A stretch of DNA of 10,789 nt, taken from positions 548,113 through 558,901 of the forward strand of contig NW_019091561.1 in assembly GCF_001949145.1 (NCBI RefSeq). Direction: 5' to 3'. This document shows, one piece after another, positions 1 through 7,839 of this stretch (position 1 is the first letter of the stretch; each line of letters begins with the position of its first letter). A program made the translations under genes and the position numbers. The notes under the pieces were generated by a model, which was not told the origin of the DNA, did no database searches, and was given only the letters and a program-made list of their open reading frames with translations. Source of the DNA: Acanthaster planci (taxonomy: Eukaryota > Echinodermata > Asteroidea > Valvatida > Acanthasteridae).

Positions 1-22
1 TTGGAACTTCAAAGGTAACAAT

Positions 23-65
23 TCGTTTAAAATGTGAGGAGATTCACCTCCAACGTTTAAAACGA
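23..65. repeat. Imperfect palindrome
   Basis: The two halves, beginning TCGTTTAAAATG and ending CGTTTAAAACGA, are near-complementary around a centre at about 43-46. The arms include matching GAGGAGATTC and TTCACCTCC segments. It lies a little inside the proposed hAT-like end at 243 and could be a subterminal structure of that element. The role is inferred; only the symmetry is visible. Confidence 0.35.
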
Positions 66-139
66 TGTGCTGCTTCCTATGTACAAAAGATTCTTGTTTC
101 TGGCACATGATCCGGCGGAATCACACGCAGCACACGCAG

Positions 140-243
140 TGCCATTTGTTAAGTGATCTTTATTTTTTAAGGATTCCCAGGTACCTGGTAATGACATGGA
201 AAGGGTACCCGGTTCCCAAAATACCCTTAAATGCACACCCCTA
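140..243 (+). mobile_element. Probable hAT-like element terminus (right end)
   Basis: Read from 243 back on the minus strand, the sequence starts TAGGGGTGTGCAT, a form common at hAT transposon ends (TAG/CAG followed by GGGTG). It is followed inward by GGTACC/GGGTACCC-type palindromes at about 180-212, which resemble hAT subterminal repeats. The element would extend left, out of the window, so its other end and the 8-bp target duplication cannot be checked. The candidate flank is 244-251 (TGTGGGAA). No transposase coding sequence is visible in 1-243. The call rests on terminal motif and palindromes only. Confidence 0.35.
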
Positions 244-325
244 TGTGGGAAACAGTGTTCCACACTTTGATCTCTTCATTTGTGCTCAACCTCAGGGAAA
301 GTCATGCCTTCACCTCCCCTTTCTG

Positions 326-862
326 TTATAATGAATTCGTCAAGTTACTCATGAGAGAGAGAATTATCCAGAATGCTCGCTTTGCTTCATTTTGGCCACA
401 ACAGCCTTTGTTCCCTTGCCAGGGATGAGATTGTTCTGACTTTTGACGGAATTCCGACATTGGAATTTTGACATTCCGACTTTTAATTTCAGTTCCTACT
501 TTAGTCCGATCCTTGATAAAGACGTTGACATGATGACTTTTGAAGTTCTGACTTTTTACTTTTTGACTCACCTGAAGTGAGTTTTGAAGGCATTTCATGA
601 TTTTAAATGATTTTGAAGTGAAATAAAACAGCTTTTGCTTACTATTTACCAGTTTTATTGTCATGGTTGGACCAGTACTCACGTCTTTTGCCTTGCATTG
701 TTTGTGTGTTAGCGCGTAGGGTGTGTGTTCTTTATCTGTCATGACTGTACTGTACGATGGCTTGCACTGGTGCCGGAACGAGGCTAAAAAGAGTTGGGAA
801 GAAAACCACATTCTATTGGCTCGCGGCAAAAATAGGTGGGAAACGTCACGCATATTGACCAA
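326..862 (-). CDS. Long unrecognised open frame, probably not a gene
   Basis: This is a 178-codon ATG-to-stop frame on the minus strand, long for chance in this window but not decisive. The product would be rich in Lys, Ser, Asn and Gln and shows no motif I recognise, no signal peptide and no clear membrane segment. Its C-terminal half has repeated KS-plus-aromatic/amide stretches that simply translate the short degenerate GACTTT/CCGACA repeats at 425-600. The start lies within the promoter-like cluster of the opposite strand. The repeats may have kept the frame open without coding. Confidence 0.12.
   Translation of the reverse strand: MVNMRDVSHLFLPRANRMWFSSQLFLASFRHQCKPSYSTVMTDKEHTPYALTHKQCKAKDVSTGPTMTIKLVNSKQKLFYFTSKSFKIMKCLQNSLQVSQKVKSQNFKSHHVNVFIKDRTKVGTEIKSRNVKIPMSEFRQKSEQSHPWQGNKGCCGQNEAKRAFWIILSLMSNLTNSL
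425..600. repeat. Degenerate short repeats of GACTTT / CCGACATT type
   Basis: Within this stretch TGACTTT, CCGACTTT, CCGACATT, TTGACATT and TTTTGAAG recur many times at irregular 8-20 bp spacing. Visible copies include about 437-443, 455-460, 469-484, 535-545, 549-555 and 564-570. This looks like a decayed simple or minisatellite repeat, with no clear unit length and no flanking duplication. It explains the biased protein composition of the minus-strand frame that overlaps it. Confidence 0.4.
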
Positions 863-882
863 TTAACATCGCTGTTATAAAG
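811..882 (+). promoter_or_regulatory. Promoter-like cluster: inverted CCAAT, CRE-like, CCAAT, TATA box
   Basis: In order on the plus strand: an inverted CCAAT box (ATTGG, 815-819) next to a GC-rich CTCGCGGC, an E2F-like GGTGGGAAA (836-844), a CRE half-site ACGTCA (843-848), a direct CCAAT box (859-863) and a full TATAAAG (876-882). The spacing fits a polymerase II core promoter, with the transcript expected to start around 905-912. The first ATG downstream with a sizeable open frame is at 963. Each motif is common alone; the ordered cluster is the evidence. It could drive the 963-1229 frame or a spliced non-coding RNA, or be coincidence. Confidence 0.35.
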
Positions 883-886
883 TTGT

Positions 887-960
887 CTGGTGTACACACG
901 CACATGTGTGTATACACGTATATGTGCTACTACTACTCGGCGAGTGCGAGTAGCATGCGC
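887..960. repeat. CA/TG-rich stretch and perfect-tip hairpin
   Basis: From 887 to 925 the sequence is alternating purine/pyrimidine of the GTGTACACAC / TGTGTGTATACAC type, partly self-complementary. Directly after, 926-954 can fold into a hairpin with outer arms GCTACT (926-931) and AGTAGC (949-954) and an inner palindrome ACTCGGCGAGT. If the upstream TATA box is real, this would fall at the start site and in the 5' leader. No function is claimed. Confidence 0.4.
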
Positions 961-962
961 AC

Positions 963-1229
963 ATGAGAAACTGCTTGGTATTTATCCTGAGATTTTCGAG
1001 CATGTCTTGTAAAGACATCGTCAGTCGGGAAGCAGAGGGGTTGATAAAGGAGATCGACGAAGGAATAAAAAATATGTGGCAATGGGAGTGTGTGGAATCG
1101 AAATCAGGAGGATATTTCCTGTCGGTCACACTGATGATGGCATCAAAAAAGGCCAGGAAGGCTCACTCCAGTGCAATGAAATCCAGGAGAGGGGATTCAA
1201 GGTTTAGTGCTTGTACCTGGTACTGGTAG
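963..1229 (+). CDS. Hypothetical small protein or first coding exon
   Basis: This 88-codon frame follows the promoter-like cluster by about 80 bp. I do not recognise the product. The first ATG (963) has C at -3, a weak context. The in-frame second ATG (1002) has A at -3, which is better and would give 75 residues. The 76-codon part from 1002 has a mixed-charge N-terminal half (SREAEGLIKEIDEGIK, helix-like), a Trp pair, then a basic Lys/Arg/Ser-rich tail. No signal peptide or membrane segment is evident from the second start. A weak donor-like AAG/GTTTAG at about 1199-1205 could make this a 5' exon. There is no homology support, and the opposite strand is also open over part of it. Confidence 0.25.
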   Translation: MRNCLVFILRFSSMSCKDIVSREAEGLIKEIDEGIKNMWQWECVESKSGGYFLSVTLMMASKKARKAHSSAMKSRRGDSRFSACTWYW

Positions 1230-1515
1230 GATTTGTTAACAAAATTTGTTGCTGCTTGAAGTGTTTGTCAGATTTTGTTCTTTTCTCTGACAGTCTCCAA
1301 ATAAAAAATAAACTACCTGTACCAAGTAACATCACAATGATTAATGTTAGGCATTTTCCAGTAGATTGTAATTTCCTATACCATGCATGACACTCTGATT
1401 CAGTGATTAAAAAGTCAAAAATTATATTTAAATGATGATCTGTTTCAGCCCGGAACCCCACGCCGTAAGGGATTCGTGCTTCACGTTCGCAATTGATCTT
1501 CCCCATATTGGACAA
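1204..1515 (-). CDS. Unrecognised 103-codon frame with one hydrophobic segment
   Basis: An ATG-initiated minus-strand frame of 103 codons. At about residues 55-74 there is a hydrophobic run (CLTLIIVMLLGTGSLFFIW), followed by a Lys/Arg/Gln-rich stretch, the layout of a single-pass membrane protein. I do not recognise it. The region is AT-rich and has no promoter or splice signals that I can tie to it. The hydrophobic run may only reflect T/A-rich codons, so a chance frame is the more likely reading. Confidence 0.13.
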   Translation of the reverse strand: MSNMGKINCEREARIPYGVGFRAETDHHLNIIFDFLITESECHAWYRKLQSTGKCLTLIIVMLLGTGSLFFIWRLSEKRTKSDKHFKQQQILLTNPTSTRYKH

Positions 1516-1747
1516 TTTTTAGACATCATCAGTTTAGAGAATCTCATCCCTGCCTTGCCTCATAGGCATACATGCATAATTTATTCATTTTCCAGTCAGG
1601 GTCCTTAACTGCTGAGACCTCCTGAACCAACCCTTAGTCTCCATCTGGCTCATCTGGATAGAGCCTCCCTCCATTTGTGTGCTTGGATGCTTTCGTAGTC
1701 TCCCTCTGAGTAACTGAACATTGGGAAGTAGATTCTGCCTAGGTAGC
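1516..1747. other. No supported gene or repeat
   Basis: The plus strand is C/T-rich and carries stops in all frames. A 64-codon minus-strand stretch without an ATG is open at about 1593-1784, but it looks unlike any family I know. Nothing here can be called. It may belong to the same decayed element as the next segment. Confidence 0.5.
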
Positions 1748-2689
1748 TCAACACCGATGGAGCCCTTCAGACAAGCTTATGGTAGCTGTCTTCTCCACTT
1801 TCCGAAGTAGTACAAGACGACGGCTATTGATCCCCATTCTTCAGCTTCTCCTATCTTCAGGGTTTTTCCCCTACAAACATTGAGGGGGATCAGGGCATCA
1901 TTGTGTCCCAAGTCCTACATTGATCCAACAGAGACTCGTATGCCTCATCAACCAACCTTTAAAGAGGTATTTTTGATGGCTGCCCAAACAATTTCACGAG
2001 GAGGCCAATTCTGTGCCTAGTCCACAGAACCAGTCCACTTTACCGGCAACCCAGAGGCGTATGCCTCAGTAACATGGGGTTTCTTTCCACAGATCATTTA
2101 ACCGGTTTCTTTTCCTTAGAAATATGTACCTTCATCCCGAGGTTTACAGTGATTTCAACAATGGCGGGGGATTTCAAGAGCTTCCACACATTTCTTCGCT
2201 CGTTTGCAGACCCTACAAGGTGACTTCAAGCAGTTGGTCATCACGACCATCCAACTACGTCGCCCGGCCACGATCGCTCAAATGAGATGGGAGGCAATAA
2301 TATGTTTAAGCCCTCTCGATATTGAGGATTGAAATCAGGTGCTCAGGAGACAAGCAGCGCATCAACATCCTCTGCCCACCAGCTTGGAGTTCCTGTTTCA
2401 GGTATAATGAAAACAACCTTCAGGAGAATTTAATCACCTTCAGTTCATGCTACCTGAAGGATGTGGTTCAAGCATAGGGTGTTGTGAGCAGGAAAACCCT
2501 CAAGCAGGTCGGCTGATCAGCAGTCTCTACACCCCAGAAAGCTACCATTTCTCACAACTAGATAGGCAGCTTCCGGGTATGTCAAAACAACCTTTTTCAT
2601 ATTTGAATGGGCTCAGTTTAGACCTTCGTTACCCTGCATGTCCCTTCCCTCCCAAATTGTTACTTAATGGTGCTACTCTACAAATGTAG
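1748..2689 (+). pseudogene. Decayed coding-like segment of unknown origin
   Basis: One plus-strand frame (codon starts matching 1748) is open far more than expected: about eight stops in some 310 codons, against around 15 expected by chance. Open runs lie at about 1811-2017, 2140-2329 and 2411-2686. The second includes FARLQTLQGDFKQLV (about 2195-2240), helix-like, and the first run is followed by PVHFTGNPEAY (about 2025-2060), which loosely recalls retroelement Gag proteins. The last run is an 80-codon ATG frame (2447-2689). I cannot assign a family. The frame runs toward an AATAAA motif and an A-tract at 2796-2832, so a retroposed copy or retroelement remnant is the inference. Chance openness remains possible. 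Confidence 0.25.
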
Positions 2690-3018
2690 GTAAACAAAGG
2701 TGAGATGTTTTCTGTAATGGAATTCCCAAAGTCCAACGGGATTTTCCATTCTAGTAAGAAAACACTCATCTCTGTTTACCTTCCCTCCCTATTCCAAATA
2801 AATAAAATCAAGAGACCTCCAAAAAAAAAAAACTATGGCGAGTCTTAGTGCTACTTAGCCTTTTATGGTGGGACATGCAGTGGGCGCGGAGGTTGTGGCT
2901 TGGGCGACCTTTTTCAGTGAGGTTTGACGCGCATGCGTGCTGATATGCAAATGTAGGTAAACAGAGGTGAGTGTTTTCTTACTAGTATGGAAAATCCTGT
3001 TGGATTTTGGGAAATTAC
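2681..3018. repeat. Three-copy inverted/direct repeat (possible MITE)
   Basis: Arm B (2714-2780) and arm C (2956-3018) are inverted copies. Aligned from the shared GTAAT end they differ by a 4-bp indel and about four substitutions, roughly 93% identity over 57 bp. A shorter forward copy A (2681-2713) directly abuts arm B and matches 2948-2979. Arms B and C would close a 305-bp unit (2714-3018) with ~65-bp terminal inverted repeats and a 175-bp centre, the form of a foldback or MITE. A and B alone form a palindrome (2689-2780). No target duplication is evident. The right end touches the start of hAT transposase homology, so the segment may instead be an inverted duplication of hAT sequence. 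Confidence 0.55.
2796..2832 (+). repeat. AATAAATAAA followed by an A-tract (possible retrocopy tail)
   Basis: Overlapping AATAAA-type signals at about 2796-2806 are followed, after about 15 bases, by a run of 12-13 adenines. That is the spacing between a poly(A) signal and a reverse-transcribed tail. It lies downstream of the decayed plus-strand coding-like frame, in the right orientation to be its 3' end. No clear target-site duplication was found by eye, and the tract sits between the arms of an inverted repeat, which complicates the reading. A plain A-rich simple repeat is the alternative. Confidence 0.35.
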
Positions 3019-4488
3019 TGGCCTCAGACCTCTTCATGTGGAGCAACATGGTTTCAGGAACATGCTGCATGTTTTCGATGCTCGGTAAATCCTTCCTTCT
3101 CGTAAAATGTTAACAGCCAGCATCATCCCAAAGATGTATGAGAGAGTGAAGAGCGAAACAGTTCTGCCAGCTCTGTCATTGGCGAAGCATATCGCACTTA
3201 CGGCAGACATGTGGACCAGCTGGGTGTAAGACCAATATATTGGTGTCACTGCGCACTTCATCAGTGGCAATGACTGGAATATGCATCACTTCACCTTAGA
3301 GAATGAAGAGTTACCTCCTCCTCATGACAGCAAGCATATCTCCGAGGCCTTTGACTCGGTCACGGACAAATGGGAATTTGGTCCACAGAAAAATAAGTGC
3401 CATCATCACGGACAATGCAACAAATGTGACAAAAGCCATGAGAGACATCCTGGCTCACCAGAATGTGCCCTGCCTTGGCCACTGCCTAAATCTTGCTGTG
3501 CAGACTGGTCTTGGTACCTGTGGTGTGCACAACACTCTCTCATGTTGCTCCAAGCTGGTGGAGTTAGTGCGACGCTCTTCTAAAGCAAAATATGCCTTGG
3601 TTGAAGAGCAGATGAAGTTGGATTTCCCGACCCATAAATTGATTCAAGATGTACCTAAAAGATGGGGCTCAACCCACGACATACTTGAACACATCCTGAA
3701 GCAGCAACAGCCAATCTGCAATCTACTGGTCAAACCTAAATGAAAAGAACTAGATTTGTCTGACAAGGAAGTATCCATCGTAGAGAAGATTGTCAAAGTC
3801 CTGCAGCCCTGTAAAAACGTCACAGAATCTCTGTCAGGGGAGACGTATGTTACACTGTCAGGTGTCATTCCAGCCCTCAGTTACCTTGCAGGTGTGCTGG
3901 CTCCAGAACCCAGAGAAATCCCTGAAATTGGAGCCATGAAGGAGATGCTGGACAAGATGGGGCAATATTGTAATGCCCTTTTCCTCCACAACTTATTGCT
4001 AGTTACCACACTCCTCGATGGTCGCTACAAGAACTTGCTGTTCCTGCGGCCAGAGTGGCCAATGTTTTAACCAGGCAGGTTACTACATCCATTGAGGAGG
4101 AGCGGGAGGAGCTGCAGATTGCAGCCGTCCAACGGGGTCGAGCTGACACACCTGCAGAAGAAACCACCAGTCCCGCATCTGGGCTACCAGCAAAGAAAGT
4201 CTGTCTTGCTACCGAGCAAACACCAGAGAGGTGCAGATCTATATCGCTGAGCCAAAAATCAATCAGGAGGACAGCCCACTCGACTTGTGGAAATTAAACA
4301 GCCACCGCTTCCCGAAACTCAGAGAAATGGCTTTGTCTAATCTCTGTGTGCCAGCCACACGTGTACCCACTGAACACTTGTTCAGTGTCGCTGGGAACAT
4401 TGTGACGGCCAAGCGCACTCTCCAAACTCCAAAGAACGTCAACACGCTTAATTTCTTTAATGACATCATGAACTTTGAAAAGGAGTAA
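3011..4488 (+). pseudogene. hAT-superfamily (ZBED-like) transposase pseudogene
   Basis: The family's cut-and-paste transposase uses an RNase H-like DDE core. Visible conserved blocks: RPLHV and HGFRNML then LPSRK (3026-3108), ALTADMWTS-like (3191-3220) with the first Asp codon at 3206-3208, SAIITDNATN (about 3395-3424) with the second Asp at 3411-3413, GHCLNLAVQ (3480-3506), KRWGSTHDIL (3657-3686) and the C-terminal dimerisation block from DLWKLNSHRFP through VPTEHLFSVAGN (about 4282-4400), with Glu at 4372-4374 where the family usually has ER-F-S. Lesions: stops at 3086, 3227 and 3741, a one-base gain in the A-run 3389-3393, a one-base loss near 4053-4056 and a shift near 4226-4231 (GAGAG). 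The BED zinc-finger region expected upstream is absent. Residue roles are from family knowledge; the breaks are seen directly. Confidence 0.95.
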
Positions 4489-5573
4489 CTTTTTTCAAGC
4501 ATAGATTATGCTGACATTTTCCAGCAAGCTTACATACTATCAGCAGGGAAAAAAAAGATTATCCCTGCCTGGTGCCGCCACTACTGTGGTTGTCTTTCAA
4601 AACCATGTGATTTAAGTGTTTTTTTTTTTAATTGGGAGAAATGAAAAAATATTTAAGTTTGAATTGTAGCGATGGTTTGTTTTGGTTTTCTTTTTTTTAA
4701 TAGTGGTAGGTCTACCCTTGCGGGGCGTCTTCCCCAGTCCCCACCAGCTACTTTTATCCACGGAAGGACTCGGGAGGAGGGGTATTGATAACCACTAATG
4801 CTCTGATGTAGGCGTTGGTCGACGACAACGAGATGAGGGAATAGATCAAGGAAAATCCACTAAGCTTGATTTGTAACACTGCAATAGTACAAAGACAACT
4901 TTCCAACATCCCGTCACAAAGTTCCCAGGGACTGGATAGGAGACTACAGCCACGTGGTTAATGTTTGTAGATGGTAATCAGTCGATCACATAAGTTACGG
5001 TATGAAAATAGACATCGACCAGTGCCGCATTGCTGCACTCATCGCGTTCATGTGCAACTGTGGCCGGTGATGACGCTTGGGGTTTTGTGCGAGCGATTTG
5101 AATGACGTTGATTTTCCTTGTCGACTTCATGAGAAATAAAAAAACATACAACAACATGCCTGTTGATCAAATGTTGGAACTGAATGTTTGTGGGGACTAG
5201 TACTGCCTACCAGACCAAACTATATGTATTTTTATGAAGTGTAAACTGCACATTTAAAGTTGATGGTTGTGACTTTGTTTTGTTTTGACGCGTTAAAATT
5301 CTTTTCATTACAGCGGCGCTGCCTATGCAAAATACAGGTTTAGGAGCTTCATAGACCTACATGTACATCCGGTTTCCTTGAATTTTGTGCAATTTTCAAG
5401 TTCTAAAACTTGCATTACAGACACTTAAACTGTGTTTCTTTTTATGGTATAATACATGTAGTCACTCATGCCTTCATGAACCGTGTGATGCCTTTCTTTG
5501 ATTCATTTTTATAGCTCTGTGCTTCATCAGTGCCTTTTTTATGAGGTTCATTTTGCCGATAAACATTGGAACA
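4489..5573. other. Non-coding 3' flank of the hAT pseudogene
   Basis: No open frame or recognisable domain lies here. It is AT-rich with T-runs (4620-4630, 4690-4699), a small hairpin GCAGGGA/TCCCTGC (4543-4549 with 4562-4568) and several TACATGTA-like palindromes near 5360 and 5450. It is probably the 3' untranslated and subterminal part of the transposon if the terminus at 5646 belongs to the same element. At over 1.1 kb it is long for that, so a second insertion within it cannot be ruled out. Confidence 0.5.
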
Positions 5574-5646
5574 GATTCCGAGTGGAATCACGATTCCTGG
5601 ACGGAATCGGAATCAATTCCAAAAATGCTGGATTCGCCCAACACTA
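5574..5646 (+). mobile_element. hAT-like right terminus with alternating GGAATC/GATTCC repeats
   Basis: Read inward on the minus strand from 5646 the end is TAGTGTTGGGCGAATCC, a hAT-type terminal repeat. Just inside are GATTCC (5574), GGAATC (5584), GATTCC (5592), GGAATC (5603), GGAATC (5609) and AATTCC (5615), hexamers alternating in orientation, as in hAT subterminal regions where transposase binds several short sites. The candidate 8-bp flank is ATTGCTAA (5647-5654). It lies 1.16 kb downstream of the transposase pseudogene in the right orientation to be its 3' end. No matching left end was found in the window, so pairing with the pseudogene is inferred. Confidence 0.5.
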
Positions 5647-5985
5647 ATTGCTAAAACATTGAAGTCGACTACAAGAAGTGTATAACTGGTGTACATCTTC
5701 ACATAGATGAAGCCCCAACTATAAAATCTCCCATACAATGTTTGCAAACTCAAATATCCATTTGCATACTGTGCATTAGCTGCTGTGTTCGTGGGCTCCC
5801 AATATCTGCCTTTAACATGGGCAGCGCACAGTGTGTAAAGCATACATACTCAGGAGCTGGCAAATTTCCAAGTACATGGTCTGAGGGCAGATCGCATTGT
5901 ATGGAACACCAAAAGCGAAAAATGTTTTGAATCCCTAATCTGCACTCTTTCCGCGATAACAACGTTTTGTATTGTATTTTGTTTT
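5647..5985. other. No supported feature
   Basis: Both strands hold medium-length open frames (for example 5750-6058 on the minus strand and 5742-5930 on the plus strand) that overlap each other and resemble no family I know. No promoter, splice or repeat signal stands out. Treated as unique non-coding sequence. Confidence 0.5.
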
Positions 5986-6125
5986 GTACATATCTGATTG
6001 GGTTAACACCTTTCAGATAGTTAGGAAGGGAAGGTTTAAAAATGGATATTGACCTCATGCGAGTACGATGTCATCAGTGGACGAGTCACGTGACCTTCAA
6101 GGTGCATCCTTTAAAGTGCTGTAAC
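5986..6125 (+). repeat. Isolated copy of the ~147-bp repeat
   Basis: This stretch follows the same order of blocks as the units at 8300-10440: GTACATATCTGATTGGGTT (5986), CAGATAG (about 6015), a GGAAGG...TTTAAA segment, ATTGACCTCATG, GATGTCATC (6067-6075), a GTCACGTGAC palindrome (6085-6094), then AAGGTGCATCCTTTAAAG leading into the next unit's start. It is more diverged than the array units and stands alone 2.2 kb upstream, so the family is dispersed as well as tandem. Confidence 0.7.
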
Positions 6126-6153
6126 CCCGTCCCAAAAGAGGTCTTGGGTTACA
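6120..6153. repeat. Hairpin with 8-bp arms
   Basis: TGTAACCC (6120-6127) and GGGTTACA (6146-6153) are perfect complements around an 18-base loop. It sits at the edge of the isolated repeat copy. No terminator or regulatory role can be supported in a eukaryotic context. Confidence 0.4.
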
Positions 6154-7735
6154 ATGTCAAATTTTATTTCTTTATTATTATGTTTTCCTTTTGCATATTT
6201 AAATTGTTCTTTCCTGAGCTTTTGACTTTTCTACTGGTAAGCAGTGCTCCAGCGGTGAACCTTTGATCTATTGCCTATGCCTTTTGTCAACTGCTCTTCC
6301 TTCAATTTATCTTTAATGTTCCTGCTTTCCTAGGAGATCCCAGGATGCATTTTGTATCCACTGCCTTTAATCTCTGACTAGTACACCAGTGTGTACACTC
6401 CCAGTAAACTTTTCAGGAGATCAGCAGGATGTTGGGACACTTGATCCCTAGTTGTTGTTCATACCTTACCCAAGCTGTGAAAGCCACAAACTTCTGCTGA
6501 GTGCTCATCTGCCAAGATACTAAATGACCAATCACTATTGGAGTCATGTGTGACATTTTTTAAGCTGTCCAATCAGAGCCTGAGCTGGTCATGTGGCAAG
6601 GGCATGTTCTGGGTGGCAATTTGCCCCAGAGTTTTGGCAAGCCTGGCATTCCAAACTTTGCCATCGTGCTGACTACATGCCTGCCGAATTTTGTCTACGC
6701 TCTGCACTATTTTCCTTTGGACTGGAGGACCTCCAAATCCAAGTCTTCCCCTTATGGTCACGAGTGTTGGCTCTCTACCTTTAAATGGATAAGTTTGAAA
6801 GTTTGAGTTCCTATCTATATCATTTTATACTATTGTGTATCTTTTCTGGGGTTTAGTCATTGCATTTTTCTCTGTGACTCATGTAAATTGTAAAAAGAAG
6901 TGTACTGATTGATTTTATGAAGTCTGGACTTTGGGATATTTTGAGAAGTCCAAGCAAATTTATGATGTTGAAGGTTTTGGTACATGCATCTCGTAATTTC
7001 CACTAGCCAGTAATGTTCTGAGACTAGATCCAAATGAGATGTTTCCTTGGAAAGTTTTGCTTTTACGTGTAGCTTAACACATGTGTTTAGTGAATTATTT
7101 GAGGTGGTTTGAGTGTACTTTTCAATCACTTTGACTTATAACTCAGTGGAGGCTGGGAATAAGTTGTGCCCCTCACTGCATTGAGAATATGTGCAGATTT
7201 TGTGTATGTGTGCAAGTCAGGACTTATCACCCATCATATCCATGGTGTAAGTGATTGACTGTTGTCCTACAGTTTGAACTGATGCTTTTATAATGCTTTT
7301 CGATGACTATGGTTTATTTGAACAGGGTTTCGTGTATATTCGATAGATTCTGATGTACGTCGAATTCATCAGAAGTTATAAAATATGAATGTCTATTGGT
7401 CAAGCTTTAGAATTTGTTTTCATATATACCTATATTTATAACCAGTGTGATTAAGACTTGGAGTTTTCACCAATTGATTCCGATGTTGGACTGAGAAATG
7501 TATTCCTAGGGTGATCCCGTCTAGTTTTAAGATTTGTTCTAATTCAGAGCCTCATATATATTTTCCCTTTACATGTCAACTCACATGCAAGATGGTATTT
7601 ATTTTGAGGTCCATACAAGATGTACAGCTACATGTACCAAAGCGCGTAACCCATAAAAAGTCGGTTGCTTAGTTTGACCTCGTAAATGTTTTTATATTAG
7701 TAATGTGGCATGGACCACTATACTCTCTATCTTAG
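6154..7735. other. Non-coding or intronic sequence, nothing firm
   Basis: This stretch is AT-rich, with no recognised domain. Notable only are CCAAT motifs facing each other (CCAATCACTATTGG, about 6529-6542, and CCAAT at about 6569-6573) and a GC-richer block, 6573-6806, where frames on both strands are open for 62-71 codons. Neither frame has a family signature, and openness of several overlapping frames points to composition rather than coding. The rest may be intron or intergenic DNA. Confidence 0.45.
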
Positions 7736-7839
7736 TTAGTGAACTGTATGTTCTGAAAGAGGGTCTGGAGGAGAGTCTCTGTAGTCCACCTGAAGAGCTG
7801 TCCCCAGGCCTCTCAGCCACCAAGCAACATATATTGTGA
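7736..7839 (+). CDS. Possible terminal coding exon
   Basis: A pyrimidine-rich tract ending ACTCTCTATCTTAG (acceptor AG at 7734-7735) precedes a frame that reads SELYVLKEGLEESL (7738-7779), then SPPEELSPGLSATKQH (7786-7833) and stops at TGA 7837-7839. The composition, acidic and Pro/Ser-rich, looks more like a disordered protein tail than the random frames nearby. An AATAAA lies 350 bp downstream at 8189. I recognise no family. The frame is also open for about 20 codons upstream of the AG. No partner exon was identified, so this is a candidate only. Confidence 0.22.

Noticed and set aside
1440-1500. tRNA-like box B (minus strand, CACGAATCCC) near a GGGGTTCCGGGC motif, as in a SINE head
   Set aside because: Only about 8 of 11 box B positions match, and no box A or cloverleaf was found at the right spacing.
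1593-1784. 64-codon minus-strand stretch without stops
   Set aside because: No ATG, no known motif, and it opposes the longer plus-strand coding-like frame.
3644-3868. 74-codon minus-strand open frame and other frames overlapping the hAT pseudogene
   Set aside because: Shadows of the conserved plus-strand transposase blocks, which explain the sequence fully.
4543-4568. GCAGGGA/TCCCTGC hairpin after the transposase, terminator-like
   Set aside because: Bacterial-style terminators do not apply in this eukaryotic context; 7-bp arms occur by chance.
6573-6806. Overlapping 62-71 codon open frames on both strands
   Set aside because: Several frames open together point to local GC composition; no family motif and no splice signals.
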